Shown: positions 56,572 through 64,000 of the stretch, piece by piece
Numbering within the stretch: the stretch's first letter is position 1
Layout of the letters: each line of letters starts with the position of its first letter
Source: an uncultured Synergistales bacterium
GTDB taxonomy: Bacteria; Synergistota; Synergistia; Synergistales; Aminobacteriaceae
Assembly: GCA_905233565.1 (NCBI GenBank)
Contig: CAJOCL010000003.1
Location: forward strand, 1-64,000
DNA length: 64,000 nucleotides
Reading direction: 5' to 3'
Notes under the pieces: generated by a model
The model's database searches: none
The model's input: the letters and a program-made list of their open reading frames with translations, nothing else
Told to the model about the DNA's origin: nothing
Translations under genes and position numbers: made by a program

Positions 56572-57132
56572 ATGGAACCATTCTACAAAACTTATAAGCC
56601 GGCTTGGAAGAGTTTTTATAAACTCTTATGCCCTGCAATAATCCTGCTTATTATTGCAGCTATCGGAAGCGTCTGGGGGCCTTTCAACGAGGGCGCAAAG
56701 CTCAAATGGATGTGGATAATTGTCATTGTTATTGAAGTACTCGTATTCCTTTATGTCCTCATTCAGCGCGCTACGATGTCGCTTGTTCTCAGGGACAACC
56801 CGGAGAGGGTCGAAGATCAGGAAGTTGCGTTTGTCGTCTGCCACCCCCTGAAGCCGTTCAGCTCAGATTTCCGCGAGTCCTTAGAGATAGGACTTTCAAA
56901 CATTACTCATATAAGAGTAGGCCAGACGATGATGCAGACGCTCTTAAACGTCGGTGATGTAATCATAACATCATCAGGGACAAGCGGAGAAGAGATTCAC
57001 GCGCATAATATCCCGTCGCCTCTTGCAGTGCGCGATGAGATTCAGGTTCACGCGAGGAAATATTCAACACCCGTTCAGCCCCAGTCCCAAGCCTCAGCGC
57101 CAGCAGCACCTGAAGTACAGGCTGATGCATAA
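56572..57132 (+). CDS. Membrane protein with bacterial PH (bPH2) domain
   Basis: YdbS/YdbT-like protein of 186 residues, with two transmembrane segments (about 20-38 and 50-67) and a soluble PH domain (about 75-160). The domain pattern is visible in SLEIGLSNITHIRVGQTMMQ and LNVGDVIITSSGTSGEEIHAHNIPSP. An Ala/Pro/Gln-rich tail follows. The function is unknown. A GGAGG site lies about 15 bases before the ATG, rather far, but the ATG at 56572 fits the domain start. The frame also extends upstream, antisense to the permease start, with no support. Confidence 0.8.
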   Translation: MEPFYKTYKPAWKSFYKLLCPAIILLIIAAIGSVWGPFNEGAKLKWMWIIVIVIEVLVFLYVLIQRATMSLVLRDNPERVEDQEVAFVVCHPLKPFSSDFRESLEIGLSNITHIRVGQTMMQTLLNVGDVIITSSGTSGEEIHAHNIPSPLAVRDEIQVHARKYSTPVQPQSQASAPAAPEVQADA

Positions 57133-57160
57133 ATAAAGCCGAATTTACACGCAGAAAATT

Positions 57161-57212
57161 AACGGGAGCTTTGCCGGATTTGACACTGCTCCCGTTTTAT
57201 TATTTTATTTTT
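57161..57212 (+). terminator. Rho-independent terminator
   Basis: A nine-pair AACGGGAGC/GCTCCCGTT stem (57161-57169 with 57188-57196) with an 18-base loop is followed by a long T-rich run. It separates the PH-domain gene from the convergent sensor kinase gene. Confidence 0.85.
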
Positions 57213-57214
57213 TA

Positions 57215-59083
57215 TTATTTCTTGTTAAGGCACTCTTTTAATACGTTCATCATTTCCATGCTCTTAAAGGGTTTTGGGAGATAATCATCAAATCCCATTG
57301 CTATATATTCAGCCCTTGCGTTGCCTCCTGCGTTTGCGGTGAGTGCTATAAATTTAGTGCCTTCAGCGTATTTCTTTGCATGGCCGAGAGTTTCCGGGCC
57401 GTCCATTCCGGGCATTTTGTGATCAAGGAAGACTATATCATAATGAGAGGCTTTTATTTTTTCCAAAGCCTCATCACCTGATTCAGCCGTCTCAATCTGA
57501 GCCATTGAATCTTTCAGCATTCCTTTTGCAACAACAAGATTAACCGGCGTGTCGTCAACAACAAGAATTTTTGCGTCCGGCCATTTTGTCGGCTCATTAG
57601 CATCATCAACGGCAGCCTCAGCGGGAGCGGCGTTTTTCATGAACTCTTCATACTCCTGCAGCGTTATATTCTCGCCTCGTGCAATTCTCTGAGGAATGAC
57701 GAACGTTATTTTTGTTCCCTTTCCGTATTCGCTCTCGAGTTCAATTCTTCCGCTCATTATGTCAATAATATTTTTTACGAGCGAAAGCCCGAGTCCTGCG
57801 CCTGCGATGTGCCTAGTTTCCAGAATATTTGCCCTCTCGAAAGGTTCAAAGATTTTCAGCCTGTCTTCCTCTCTCATTCCGATTCCCGTATCTTCAACAG
57901 TGAATGAAAGAATAAGCCCCGTATTTCTTGTGTCTCCGCCCGTTACTTCATTGCCTGAAACCGTGAGGGTAATACTTCCTTTCTGAGTATAATTCGCTGC
58001 GTTGCTCAACAGGTTATTTAATACCTGCTTCAATCTCAGGACATCGCCGTGAAGATGTTCTGGCATATCGTCTTTTTTGTTGAGTATAAATCTCAATCCC
58101 TCTTTTCCCGTTATCATTGAAGTAACGAAACTTTCACAGTCTTTCAGAACTTCCCATAAATGATAATCGCTCTCGAAAAGTTCCATTTTACCGGCCTCTA
58201 TCTTTGAAATATCAAGAATGTTGTTGACGATGTTTAACAGGTGTTCCCCTGCTTTCTTTATGTCAAGGGATGCTTTTCTTGTCTCATCGTCTTTTGCCTC
58301 GTTCATTAACATTTCATTAATTCCGAGTATTGCATTCATCGGCGTTCTTATTTCGTGCGACGTGCTGGCGAGAAAATTGCTTTTTGCCCTGTTTGCTGCA
58401 GCTGCCCTCTGCATTGACTCTTCAGCCATCAAGCGGGCCTGTTCCGTCTCATGCTGTGCAGTGATTAAACGCCTGTAAGTCGGTGCTTCAAGATAAAAGA
58501 AAGTGAAAACAAGCATCATCGTTGCAATCGTATACACTAACGGCAGATTCTGACGGAAAAGGTACTGCAGTATAAAAGAGTCAATAAGCAGTATAAATAA
58601 AAGATTCATGACGATGAATTGTCCGTTGCCGTAATATTCCTGATATATAAGCTGCAGTATAAAGCCCTCAACAACAAACATAACGGCAAAGCCCGGCGAA
58701 AATATCATGTAAAGATATTCATCATTCCTGAAAACAAAAAGCATCAAGATACTCATTACGAGAATTAAGAAATGTATTTCTGTGAATCTCCTGCTTATCT
58801 TGTGCGAATACGCCGCAACGTAGCACATAAGGCAGTAAGCGTTAATATTTATTGTCGCATAGAACAGCTTAGTAAAAATCGTAACTGTCTTAAAATCCGT
58901 GAACAATTCGAGGACAGTTTCAAAACATGCTGCAATAAGAGTTGAGATTACAAGCAGAAGGAAACGCCGGTTAATCTCAGATTTCGTTGCCATCCTGCCG
59001 CCCAAGAACGCAGAAAGAACAAACAGGAACGGCAGCACGGTAACTTCAAGAAATGTTTCATTTATATTATTCAAAGCCGTCAT
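57215..59083 (-). CDS. Hybrid sensor histidine kinase/response regulator
   Basis: Membrane sensor with a linked receiver. About seven or eight N-terminal transmembrane helices (1 to about 205) are followed by a coiled linker and a HisKA domain with FLASTSHEIRTPMN (the phosphorylated His at about 240). The HATPase has NLLSNAANYT, DTGIGM and GAGLGL. The C-terminal receiver (about 505-620) has Asp in FLDHKMPGMDG and a late PKPF. The start at 59083 has AAAAGGGG thirteen bases upstream; an ATG at 59113 is possible. No partner regulator is adjacent, so targets are unknown. Confidence 0.9.
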   Translation of the reverse strand: MTALNNINETFLEVTVLPFLFVLSAFLGGRMATKSEINRRFLLLVISTLIAACFETVLELFTDFKTVTIFTKLFYATININAYCLMCYVAAYSHKISRRFTEIHFLILVMSILMLFVFRNDEYLYMIFSPGFAVMFVVEGFILQLIYQEYYGNGQFIVMNLLFILLIDSFILQYLFRQNLPLVYTIATMMLVFTFFYLEAPTYRRLITAQHETEQARLMAEESMQRAAAANRAKSNFLASTSHEIRTPMNAILGINEMLMNEAKDDETRKASLDIKKAGEHLLNIVNNILDISKIEAGKMELFESDYHLWEVLKDCESFVTSMITGKEGLRFILNKKDDMPEHLHGDVLRLKQVLNNLLSNAANYTQKGSITLTVSGNEVTGGDTRNTGLILSFTVEDTGIGMREEDRLKIFEPFERANILETRHIAGAGLGLSLVKNIIDIMSGRIELESEYGKGTKITFVIPQRIARGENITLQEYEEFMKNAAPAEAAVDDANEPTKWPDAKILVVDDTPVNLVVAKGMLKDSMAQIETAESGDEALEKIKASHYDIVFLDHKMPGMDGPETLGHAKKYAEGTKFIALTANAGGNARAEYIAMGFDDYLPKPFKSMEMMNVLKECLNKK

Positions 59084-59195
59084 TATTAAAAGCAAGCCCC
59101 TTTTTATAATCATAATAATTGATAAAGACTAATTCAGTATAGCACGTGATATAATGCAAATCACAATTATTTCCAGAAAAGGACAGAGACCGCAC

Positions 59196-60650
59196 ATGTT
59201 TTTCATAATTGATACAGACAGACACCTTAAAAGAAGCCTTACACCCTTAAACGTATGGTCATTAGCTTTCGGCTGTGTCATAGGCTGGAGTGCTTACGTT
59301 ATGCCGGGAACAGTTTTCCTTAAAAACGCAGGTCCTCTCGGTACTCTAATCGCTATGGAAATTGCTACGTTAATCATGCTCATCATTGCCTATAACTACA
59401 GCTATATGATAAAAAAATTCCCGATGACAGGAGGCGAATTTATATATGCAAAAATGGCCTTCGGTGTACATCACGGCTTTATATGCGCGTGGTTCCTCAG
59501 CCTGTCGTATTTATCAGTAATACCCCTGAACGCTACGGCTTTGAATTTAATCATGCGTGCAGTTTTAGGCGATACTTTCAAGTTCGGATTTCATTACATT
59601 GTAGCCGGTTATGATGTATATTTCGGCGAAATGCTTTTAGCCGTAGGAGCTTTATTCATATTCATGATGATAAGTTCATGGGGAGTTATATTCACTGGCA
59701 AACTTCAGACATACTTAGTCATGATACTTTTAGGCGGTATATTCGTGATTATGTGCGCCGCGTTCCTCAGCCCCGAAGCGTCATCGGCAAATCTTCATCC
59801 GATGTTCCACCCGGTTGACGCTGATTTCACAAAGGGAATAATGGCACAGATTACGGCAGTGGCAGTTACGGGGCCTCAGTCATTCGTGGGCTTTGACACC
59901 GTACCGCAGTTAATGGAAGAGTCAAAATTTTCATCTGACCGCGTAAAAGTCGTAATGGATACAAGCATTATATGCGGAGGATTTGTTTATATAGCTCTGA
60001 CAGTTCTTGCGTGTTCCGTATTTCCTTCGGCTTATTCCTCATGGTCGGCATATATAAACGATCTTCCCAATCTTGACGGAGTATCGGGAATAGCAACCCT
60101 TAACGCTTCTTTCACTATTCTCGGCAAAACAGGGCTTTATGTAATAACGGCTTCAGTAATTGCTGCAATGCTGACGGGGATGTTAGGATTTTACACGGCG
60201 ACAAGCAGGTTATTATACTCAATGGCAAGAGACGGAATGATCCCTTCATGGTTCAGCTATCTCAATGAGAACGGAGTCCCTTCACATGCCGGCTTGTTCT
60301 GTACGGTAATATCGGCTTTGACATGCCTTTTAGGTCGTGCGGTAATGGGCTGGGTTTTCGACATGGCCTCAATAGGGGCTGCGATAGGCTTTGCCTACAC
60401 TTCAATATCAGCTGCGAAATATGCTCTCCGTGAAAAACGTGCAGACATTTTAATCTTTGGAATTATGGGCTTTATTTTTTCGCTTGGAATGGCCGTACTT
60501 CTCCTCGTTCCTATACCCGGTCTCAATGTATCACTCGGCAATGAATCTTATTTCCTTTTAATCGGATGGGTAATATTAGGCATAACATTCTACGTAATAC
60601 GGCGTAGATGGGGGGGGGGTATAAGCAAAAATGACTACCAGGAAACTTAG
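59196..60650 (+). CDS. APC family amino-acid permease
   Basis: Twelve-span amino-acid transporter of the APC superfamily, 484 residues. The opening SLTPLNVWSLAFGCVIGWSAYVMPGTVF contains the substrate-binding glycine motif of transmembrane segment 1, and FTGKLQTYLVMI and GFYTATSRLLYSMARDG are typical later. The start at 59196 has AAAGGA about twelve bases upstream. It is the first of two related, overlapping permease genes (20-base overlap). Its last codons are encoded by a G10 tract. The substrate cannot be named, though an amino-acid fermenter is consistent with it. Confidence 0.87.
   Translation: MFFIIDTDRHLKRSLTPLNVWSLAFGCVIGWSAYVMPGTVFLKNAGPLGTLIAMEIATLIMLIIAYNYSYMIKKFPMTGGEFIYAKMAFGVHHGFICAWFLSLSYLSVIPLNATALNLIMRAVLGDTFKFGFHYIVAGYDVYFGEMLLAVGALFIFMMISSWGVIFTGKLQTYLVMILLGGIFVIMCAAFLSPEASSANLHPMFHPVDADFTKGIMAQITAVAVTGPQSFVGFDTVPQLMEESKFSSDRVKVVMDTSIICGGFVYIALTVLACSVFPSAYSSWSAYINDLPNLDGVSGIATLNASFTILGKTGLYVITASVIAAMLTGMLGFYTATSRLLYSMARDGMIPSWFSYLNENGVPSHAGLFCTVISALTCLLGRAVMGWVFDMASIGAAIGFAYTSISAAKYALREKRADILIFGIMGFIFSLGMAVLLLVPIPGLNVSLGNESYFLLIGWVILGITFYVIRRRWGGGISKNDYQET
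60610..60619 (+). repeat. G10 homopolymer at the junction of two permease genes
   Basis: Ten G residues lie within the last codons of the first permease gene and twelve bases before the ATG of the second. As sequenced, the first gene ends at 60650, overlapping the second by 20 bases. With one G more its frame would end at a TGA that overlaps the second ATG as ATGA. With one G less it would end at a TAA just after the tract. The tract also serves as the only G-rich ribosome site for the second gene. Confidence 0.9.
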
Positions 60651-62037
60651 GGAGTGTCTGACAGCTTTTAACGTATGGTGCATAGCGTTCGGGGGTGTTA
60701 TAGGCTGGGGATCCATAGTTATGCCCGGTACAACGTTCCTGAAGAGGGGCGGGACTATGGGGACGCTGATAGCTATGGAGATTGCGGCATTCATAATGTT
60801 AATAATCTCTTATAACTATGCCTATATGATAAAGAAATTCCCTGAATCAGGGGGACAGTTTATATTTGCACAAAAAGCATTCGGAAAGACACACGGTTTT
60901 ATATGCGCCTGGTTCTTGGGGCTATGCTATATAATGATTATTCCCATGAATGCTACGGCTTTGTGCTTGATCTTCAGGGCATTATCCGAAAGAAGCATAT
61001 TTCAGTACGGTTTTCATTACACTGTAGCCGGCTATGATATATATACGGGTGAAGTGATTCTTGCTTTGTCATCACTTGCCGTTTTTGCGTTCATAAGCTG
61101 CAGGGGGATAAAGGCTGCCGGTTTTGTGCAGTCATTATTTGTAATAATTCTGCTTGCAGGAATCCTGATATTTCTCGGAGCATCGTTATTCAGTCCTGCC
61201 ACTGACAGTTCAAAACTTCATCCGATGTTTTACCCTGAAGATTCGACACACGGAAACGCGCTTGTTCAGATAATATCAATCCTTGTTATAGCCCCTTGGA
61301 TGTATGCAGGATTTGACACGGTTCCTCAGCTTTCGGAAGAGTCAAAATTTCCGATTCAACGCTCAAAATTCATAATGGACACCAGCATATTATGCGGATG
61401 TTTCGTTTATGTTGCTCTGACTTTGATAGCAGCGTCGGGGATCCCGGAAGGCTATGAAAATTGGGTCAGCTACGTTAATGACATTCCTAACCTGAAGGGT
61501 TATCACGGTATTGCGTCATTTGCGGCGGCTTTCAACGTACTTGGGAATCCCGGAATATTTATCATAAGCGTAACTGCATTAATGGCCATGCTTACGGGGA
61601 TACTTGGATTTTACACGGCAACGAGCAGGCTTCTTTACTCGCTTGCAAGAGATGACATGTTACCTTCATGGTTCGGGAATCTCAACGGTAACTGCGTCCC
61701 TTCAAATGCCGTAAAATTCTGCATGTTAGTATCAGCCTTTGCGCCTTTCATGGGACGCAACGCGCTTGCATGGACGGTTGACATGTCATCGATCGGGGGT
61801 GCCGTGAGTTTCGGCTATACATCGTTAGCGGCTCTGCATTTTGCACGGGCTGAAAAAAGGACGGACATAATGATATTCGGGATTACGGGTTTTATTTTTT
61901 CGTTTATGTTTGCATTTTTCCTTCTTGTTCCCGTTTCGGGGCTTGACTGTTCTCTTGAACTGCCCTCGTATGTTTTGCTCTTAATCTGGATAATAATCGG
62001 TGCTGAATTATTTTCACGCATGAAAAAGGAAATATAA
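60631..62037 (+). CDS. APC family amino-acid permease
   Basis: A 468-residue paralogue of the preceding permease, with the same opening (LTAFNVWCIAFGGVIGWGSIVMPGTTF) and matching blocks throughout, for example GFHYTVAGYDIY and GFYTATSRLLYSLARDD. The two clearly arose by tandem duplication. Its only ribosome-site candidate is the G10 tract, so its translation depends on that tract and on coupling to the first gene. The substrate is not known, but separate specificities after duplication are likely. Confidence 0.87.
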   Translation: MTTRKLRECLTAFNVWCIAFGGVIGWGSIVMPGTTFLKRGGTMGTLIAMEIAAFIMLIISYNYAYMIKKFPESGGQFIFAQKAFGKTHGFICAWFLGLCYIMIIPMNATALCLIFRALSERSIFQYGFHYTVAGYDIYTGEVILALSSLAVFAFISCRGIKAAGFVQSLFVIILLAGILIFLGASLFSPATDSSKLHPMFYPEDSTHGNALVQIISILVIAPWMYAGFDTVPQLSEESKFPIQRSKFIMDTSILCGCFVYVALTLIAASGIPEGYENWVSYVNDIPNLKGYHGIASFAAAFNVLGNPGIFIISVTALMAMLTGILGFYTATSRLLYSLARDDMLPSWFGNLNGNCVPSNAVKFCMLVSAFAPFMGRNALAWTVDMSSIGGAVSFGYTSLAALHFARAEKRTDIMIFGITGFIFSFMFAFFLLVPVSGLDCSLELPSYVLLLIWIIIGAELFSRMKKEI

Positions 62038-62039
62038 AC

Positions 62040-62080
62040 GCCTCCCCTGATTTCTCACAAGAGGAGGCAGATTTATATTT
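62040..62080. terminator. Possible bidirectional hairpin terminator
   Basis: A six-pair GCCTCC/GGAGGC stem (62040-62045 with 62063-62068) with a 17-base loop is followed on both strands by AT-rich runs with few consecutive T residues. It sits where the permease gene meets a convergent small gene. Confidence 0.5.
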
Positions 62081-62381
62081 ATCGCCCTAACATTCTGATT
62101 ATTGACGAACCTGTCATTACAAGCGCGAAAAGATAGCTGAAAAGCATAAAGAACTGAAGTACTCTGGGGCTTGGGTGAAGTACGATTGCACCGACGAGGA
62201 ATATTGCGCCCAATATTAATGATATTAATACTACTGCAACGACATTGGCGATTGCATCGGCGAACATGATACCGTTGAACAGGTCTTCACGCTTCCATTT
62301 CTTTTCGAGGCCGAGATACGTTCCGTAAATTCCTGCCGTATTTGCCGCATTAGTGCTAACATATGCTACGGTAATCGTCAA
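62079..62381 (-). CDS. Small membrane protein, unknown
   Basis: I do not recognise a family. The 100-residue frame has two or three hydrophobic segments (about 43-67 and 75-92), with NVVAVVLISLILGAIFLVGAIVL, and a polar N-terminus containing GTYLGLEKKWKREDLF. The start is uncertain: the frame begins with a TTG at 62381 just eight bases after a TATAAT box (62397-62402 on the minus strand), and no ribosome site is seen, so either a near-leaderless message or an internal start is possible. It lies downstream of the ankyrin protein on the same strand. Confidence 0.5.
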   Translation of the reverse strand: MTITVAYVSTNAANTAGIYGTYLGLEKKWKREDLFNGIMFADAIANVVAVVLISLILGAIFLVGAIVLHPSPRVLQFFMLFSYLFALVMTGSSIIRMLGR

Positions 62382-62415
62382 TTCTGGTGTAGAGGATATT
62401 ATAGCGTTATTTTTT

Positions 62416-64000
62416 TTACCCTTCCAGTCTGTTTAACGCTTCAGTATCGGCAAGCCTGTAATTCAGTTTCGCATAATCAGCGGCCTTATGACCGAGCGAA
62501 TTTGTTACGGCTTTATCGGCACCGGCATTAATGAGAACGTCAACGACATCATCAGTGTTAAACGATGCCGCATAAATCAGCGCGGTATTTCCCTTATTGT
62601 CCTGAGCGTCAATACATGCCCCTGCATTGATGAGAATTTCGACAGCCCCTGCAGTATTGCTCTGTGCCGCGAACATCAGGGCAGTTGATGATGATTTGTT
62701 AGTTACGTTTATGTTTACGCCTGCATTGACGGCCTCGCTGATTTCTTCCTCACTTCCTGAACGGCATATCTTGAGGAAATCCTTCTGTAAAGTTATTTTC
62801 AGAACGTTTCTTGATTCCTCTTCCTGTTCCTGAGTTAAGGGGCGATCCTCTCCGCTGTCGTTGTTATGCCCCTCATGGTCGGGAAGTTCAATCTCATAAT
62901 ATTGTGTTTCCGGCTCATCTTTAAGAAGCCGTACTATATCCGTACCGTTTAATTTTCTGTTCGTCATTGCGTAATCAGCTGCCTTCTTTCCTACACCGTT
63001 TACGGCCTCAATATCTGCCCCAGCGTCATAAATTGCCCGTACAGTTTCGGGATTGTTCCTCATTGCCGCATACATGAGGGCTGTATTGCCTTTGTGATTT
63101 TTCGCGTCAAGTTCAGCTCCGGCCTCGATAAGGGCTTTAACAACTTTTGAATTTCTGTTGAACTGTGCAGCCATCATGAGAGCCGTAGTACCCCTGTTAT
63201 TTTTTGCGTTCGGGTTTGCGCCGTCTTCGAGAGCCTGCAGAACTTCCCCGTAAGAACCTGTTTTACATAACAGCCTGAAATCCAAATCAGACATGGCCGT
63301 TTTAATTTTCTGTTCTTTATAATCTTTATGCTCTTTATGTTCTTTCTGTTCGTCTTCAACGTCTTTTACTGATAACAGCATTGGAGGGTATTCTTTCAGG
63401 CTGAACCATTTAACGCGTGCCGTAGTTTCATATTTCAGCAGTTTTTGATTTGTCTTGTCATCATAACGGTAAATCTTTTTCCCGAGTTCTGACGGGGGTA
63501 TTCGTGCCTCCAATCCATCTTTGAGTTCAACGATTGCGCCGGTTGAATTGCTCATGCTTTTTATTTTTACGTTGACATCCTGACCGGGCTTGTATTTTGC
63601 GTAAAGTTTTCCGACAGACAGATTATAATCATTATCAGCGTCATTAAGGCTGAGTTTTATAATATCCTGTTCGGTGTCAATAATCTTGAAAACGTATTTT
63701 CTTCCTTTAATTAAGCTCCTGCTTTCGGTAATTTCATTTGAAGGAACAAAAGCCCTGATAATTCCTATTGACGCTGAAAATCCCCCGTTTTCTTTTTCAC
63801 CCGTTATTCTTGCCTTTACTATATAGCCGTTTTTTATTATGAGCCTGAAAAGATATTCTGAAAGTTTTAACGCCTCATCAAGCAGCCTTGAAGCCTCTTT
63901 TTCTGAATTATATTCATCGTTGTATCTCTCGTGAAGTGCCTTGTTCCTTGCTATTCTTAACTCATGAAGGATACTGAGCATATTTTCATCAACTGAGCCT
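62416..64000 (-). CDS. DUF4145-S1-ankyrin protein, cut by the right edge
   Basis: The frame runs open to the window edge, so the N-terminus is missing. It begins with the end of a DUF4145-like domain (LHELRIARNKALHERY and a following helix). Two S1-like beta domains follow (about 50-115 with GYIVKARITGEKENGG; about 125-165 with PGQDVNVKIKSMSN), then a Lys/Glu-rich spacer. Two blocks of ankyrin repeats end the protein, each with GNTAL(M/I)YAA. Both blocks open with a CKTGS/CRSGS motif and close with KAADYA, which points to an internal duplication. S1 domains often bind RNA and ankyrins bind proteins. The role is unknown. Confidence 0.8.
   Translation of the reverse strand, partial: GSVDENMLSILHELRIARNKALHERYNDEYNSEKEASRLLDEALKLSEYLFRLIIKNGYIVKARITGEKENGGFSASIGIIRAFVPSNEITESRSLIKGRKYVFKIIDTEQDIIKLSLNDADNDYNLSVGKLYAKYKPGQDVNVKIKSMSNSTGAIVELKDGLEARIPPSELGKKIYRYDDKTNQKLLKYETTARVKWFSLKEYPPMLLSVKDVEDEQKEHKEHKDYKEQKIKTAMSDLDFRLLCKTGSYGEVLQALEDGANPNAKNNRGTTALMMAAQFNRNSKVVKALIEAGAELDAKNHKGNTALMYAAMRNNPETVRAIYDAGADIEAVNGVGKKAADYAMTNRKLNGTDIVRLLKDEPETQYYEIELPDHEGHNNDSGEDRPLTQEQEEESRNVLKITLQKDFLKICRSGSEEEISEAVNAGVNINVTNKSSSTALMFAAQSNTAGAVEILINAGACIDAQDNKGNTALIYAASFNTDDVVDVLINAGADKAVTNSLGHKAADYAKLNYRLADTEALNRLEG

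Noticed and set aside
63290-63360. Lys/Glu/His-rich segment of the ankyrin protein as a repeat-expansion tract
   Set aside because: The codons vary and the run is short; it reads as a charged linker rather than a DNA repeat.

Overview
The window reads as chromosome from an anaerobic, diderm (outer-membrane) bacterium that lives on sugars and amino acids. The best guess is a gut or rumen member of Synergistota (Synergistaceae). Points in favour are a TAXI-type TRAP receptor, PutP and tandem APC amino-acid permeases, HydG/HydF for [FeFe] hydrogenase, phosphate butyryltransferase, LptC/LptD-type LPS export proteins, and moderate GC with AT-rich intergenic DNA. This placement rests on gene content only. 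I see no insertion sequence, integrase, phage module or CRISPR array.

Layout. 1-4.5 kb: TAXI receptor, rlmN, GDP-fucose synthase, queH and a site-2 protease. 4.5-15.2 kb: a minus-strand L-rhamnose island made of an AraC regulator, then rhaB-rhaA-rhaD-fucO, a complete sugar ABC importer and the mutarotase rhaM, with a good promoter in front and a terminator behind. 15.2-23.7 kb: putP, a flavin oxidoreductase/hydrolase pair with a divergent HxlR regulator (the oxidoreductase is frameshifted), rpsT, tRNA-Leu, a small secreted protein behind a foldable leader, manC, an M23 protein and a purine nucleoside phosphorylase. 23.7-27.2 kb: the translation/transcription cluster rpmG, tRNA-Trp, secE, nusG, rplK, rplA, L10 leader, rplJ, rplL, which is not followed by rpoBC. 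27.2-38.6 kb: a coiled-coil membrane protein, an SPFH/zinc-ribbon protein with a membrane partner, a phosphoesterase, hydG-hydF, an acyl-CoA synthetase, an Lgt-like protein, an HtrA protease and ptb. 38.6-48.1 kb: a minus-strand envelope region with a class IV aminotransferase, lptD, lptC, a 47-residue membrane protein, a RelE-type toxin-antitoxin pair, two secreted proteins of unknown role, pyrG and a LysM/M23 protein. 48.3-64 kb: an AlaX-like editing protein, serC-serA, mutS-ttcA-MacB-type permease, a bacterial PH protein, a hybrid histidine kinase, two overlapping APC permeases joined at a G10 tract, and a DUF4145/S1/ankyrin protein cut by the right edge.

How it fits together. Rhamnose is imported by the ABC system, epimerised by RhaM, and converted through rhamnulose and rhamnulose-1-phosphate to DHAP and lactaldehyde; FucO reduces lactaldehyde to propanediol and so disposes of reductant. 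Hydrogenase maturation and Ptb fit fermentative redox and acyl-phosphate metabolism. ManC and Fcl supply GDP-sugars for surface glycans, and the Lpt proteins, HtrA and the two M23 proteins serve the same envelope.

No single locus is a proven new system. The places most worth a second look are the G10 permease junction (60610-60631), the DUF4145-S1-ankyrin protein (62416-64000), the foldable leader at 19774-19870, the small-protein/hairpin/toxin-antitoxin arrangement ahead of lptC (41763-42500), and the SPFH pair (27696-29544). Functions were read from sequence motifs by eye; no database search was run.
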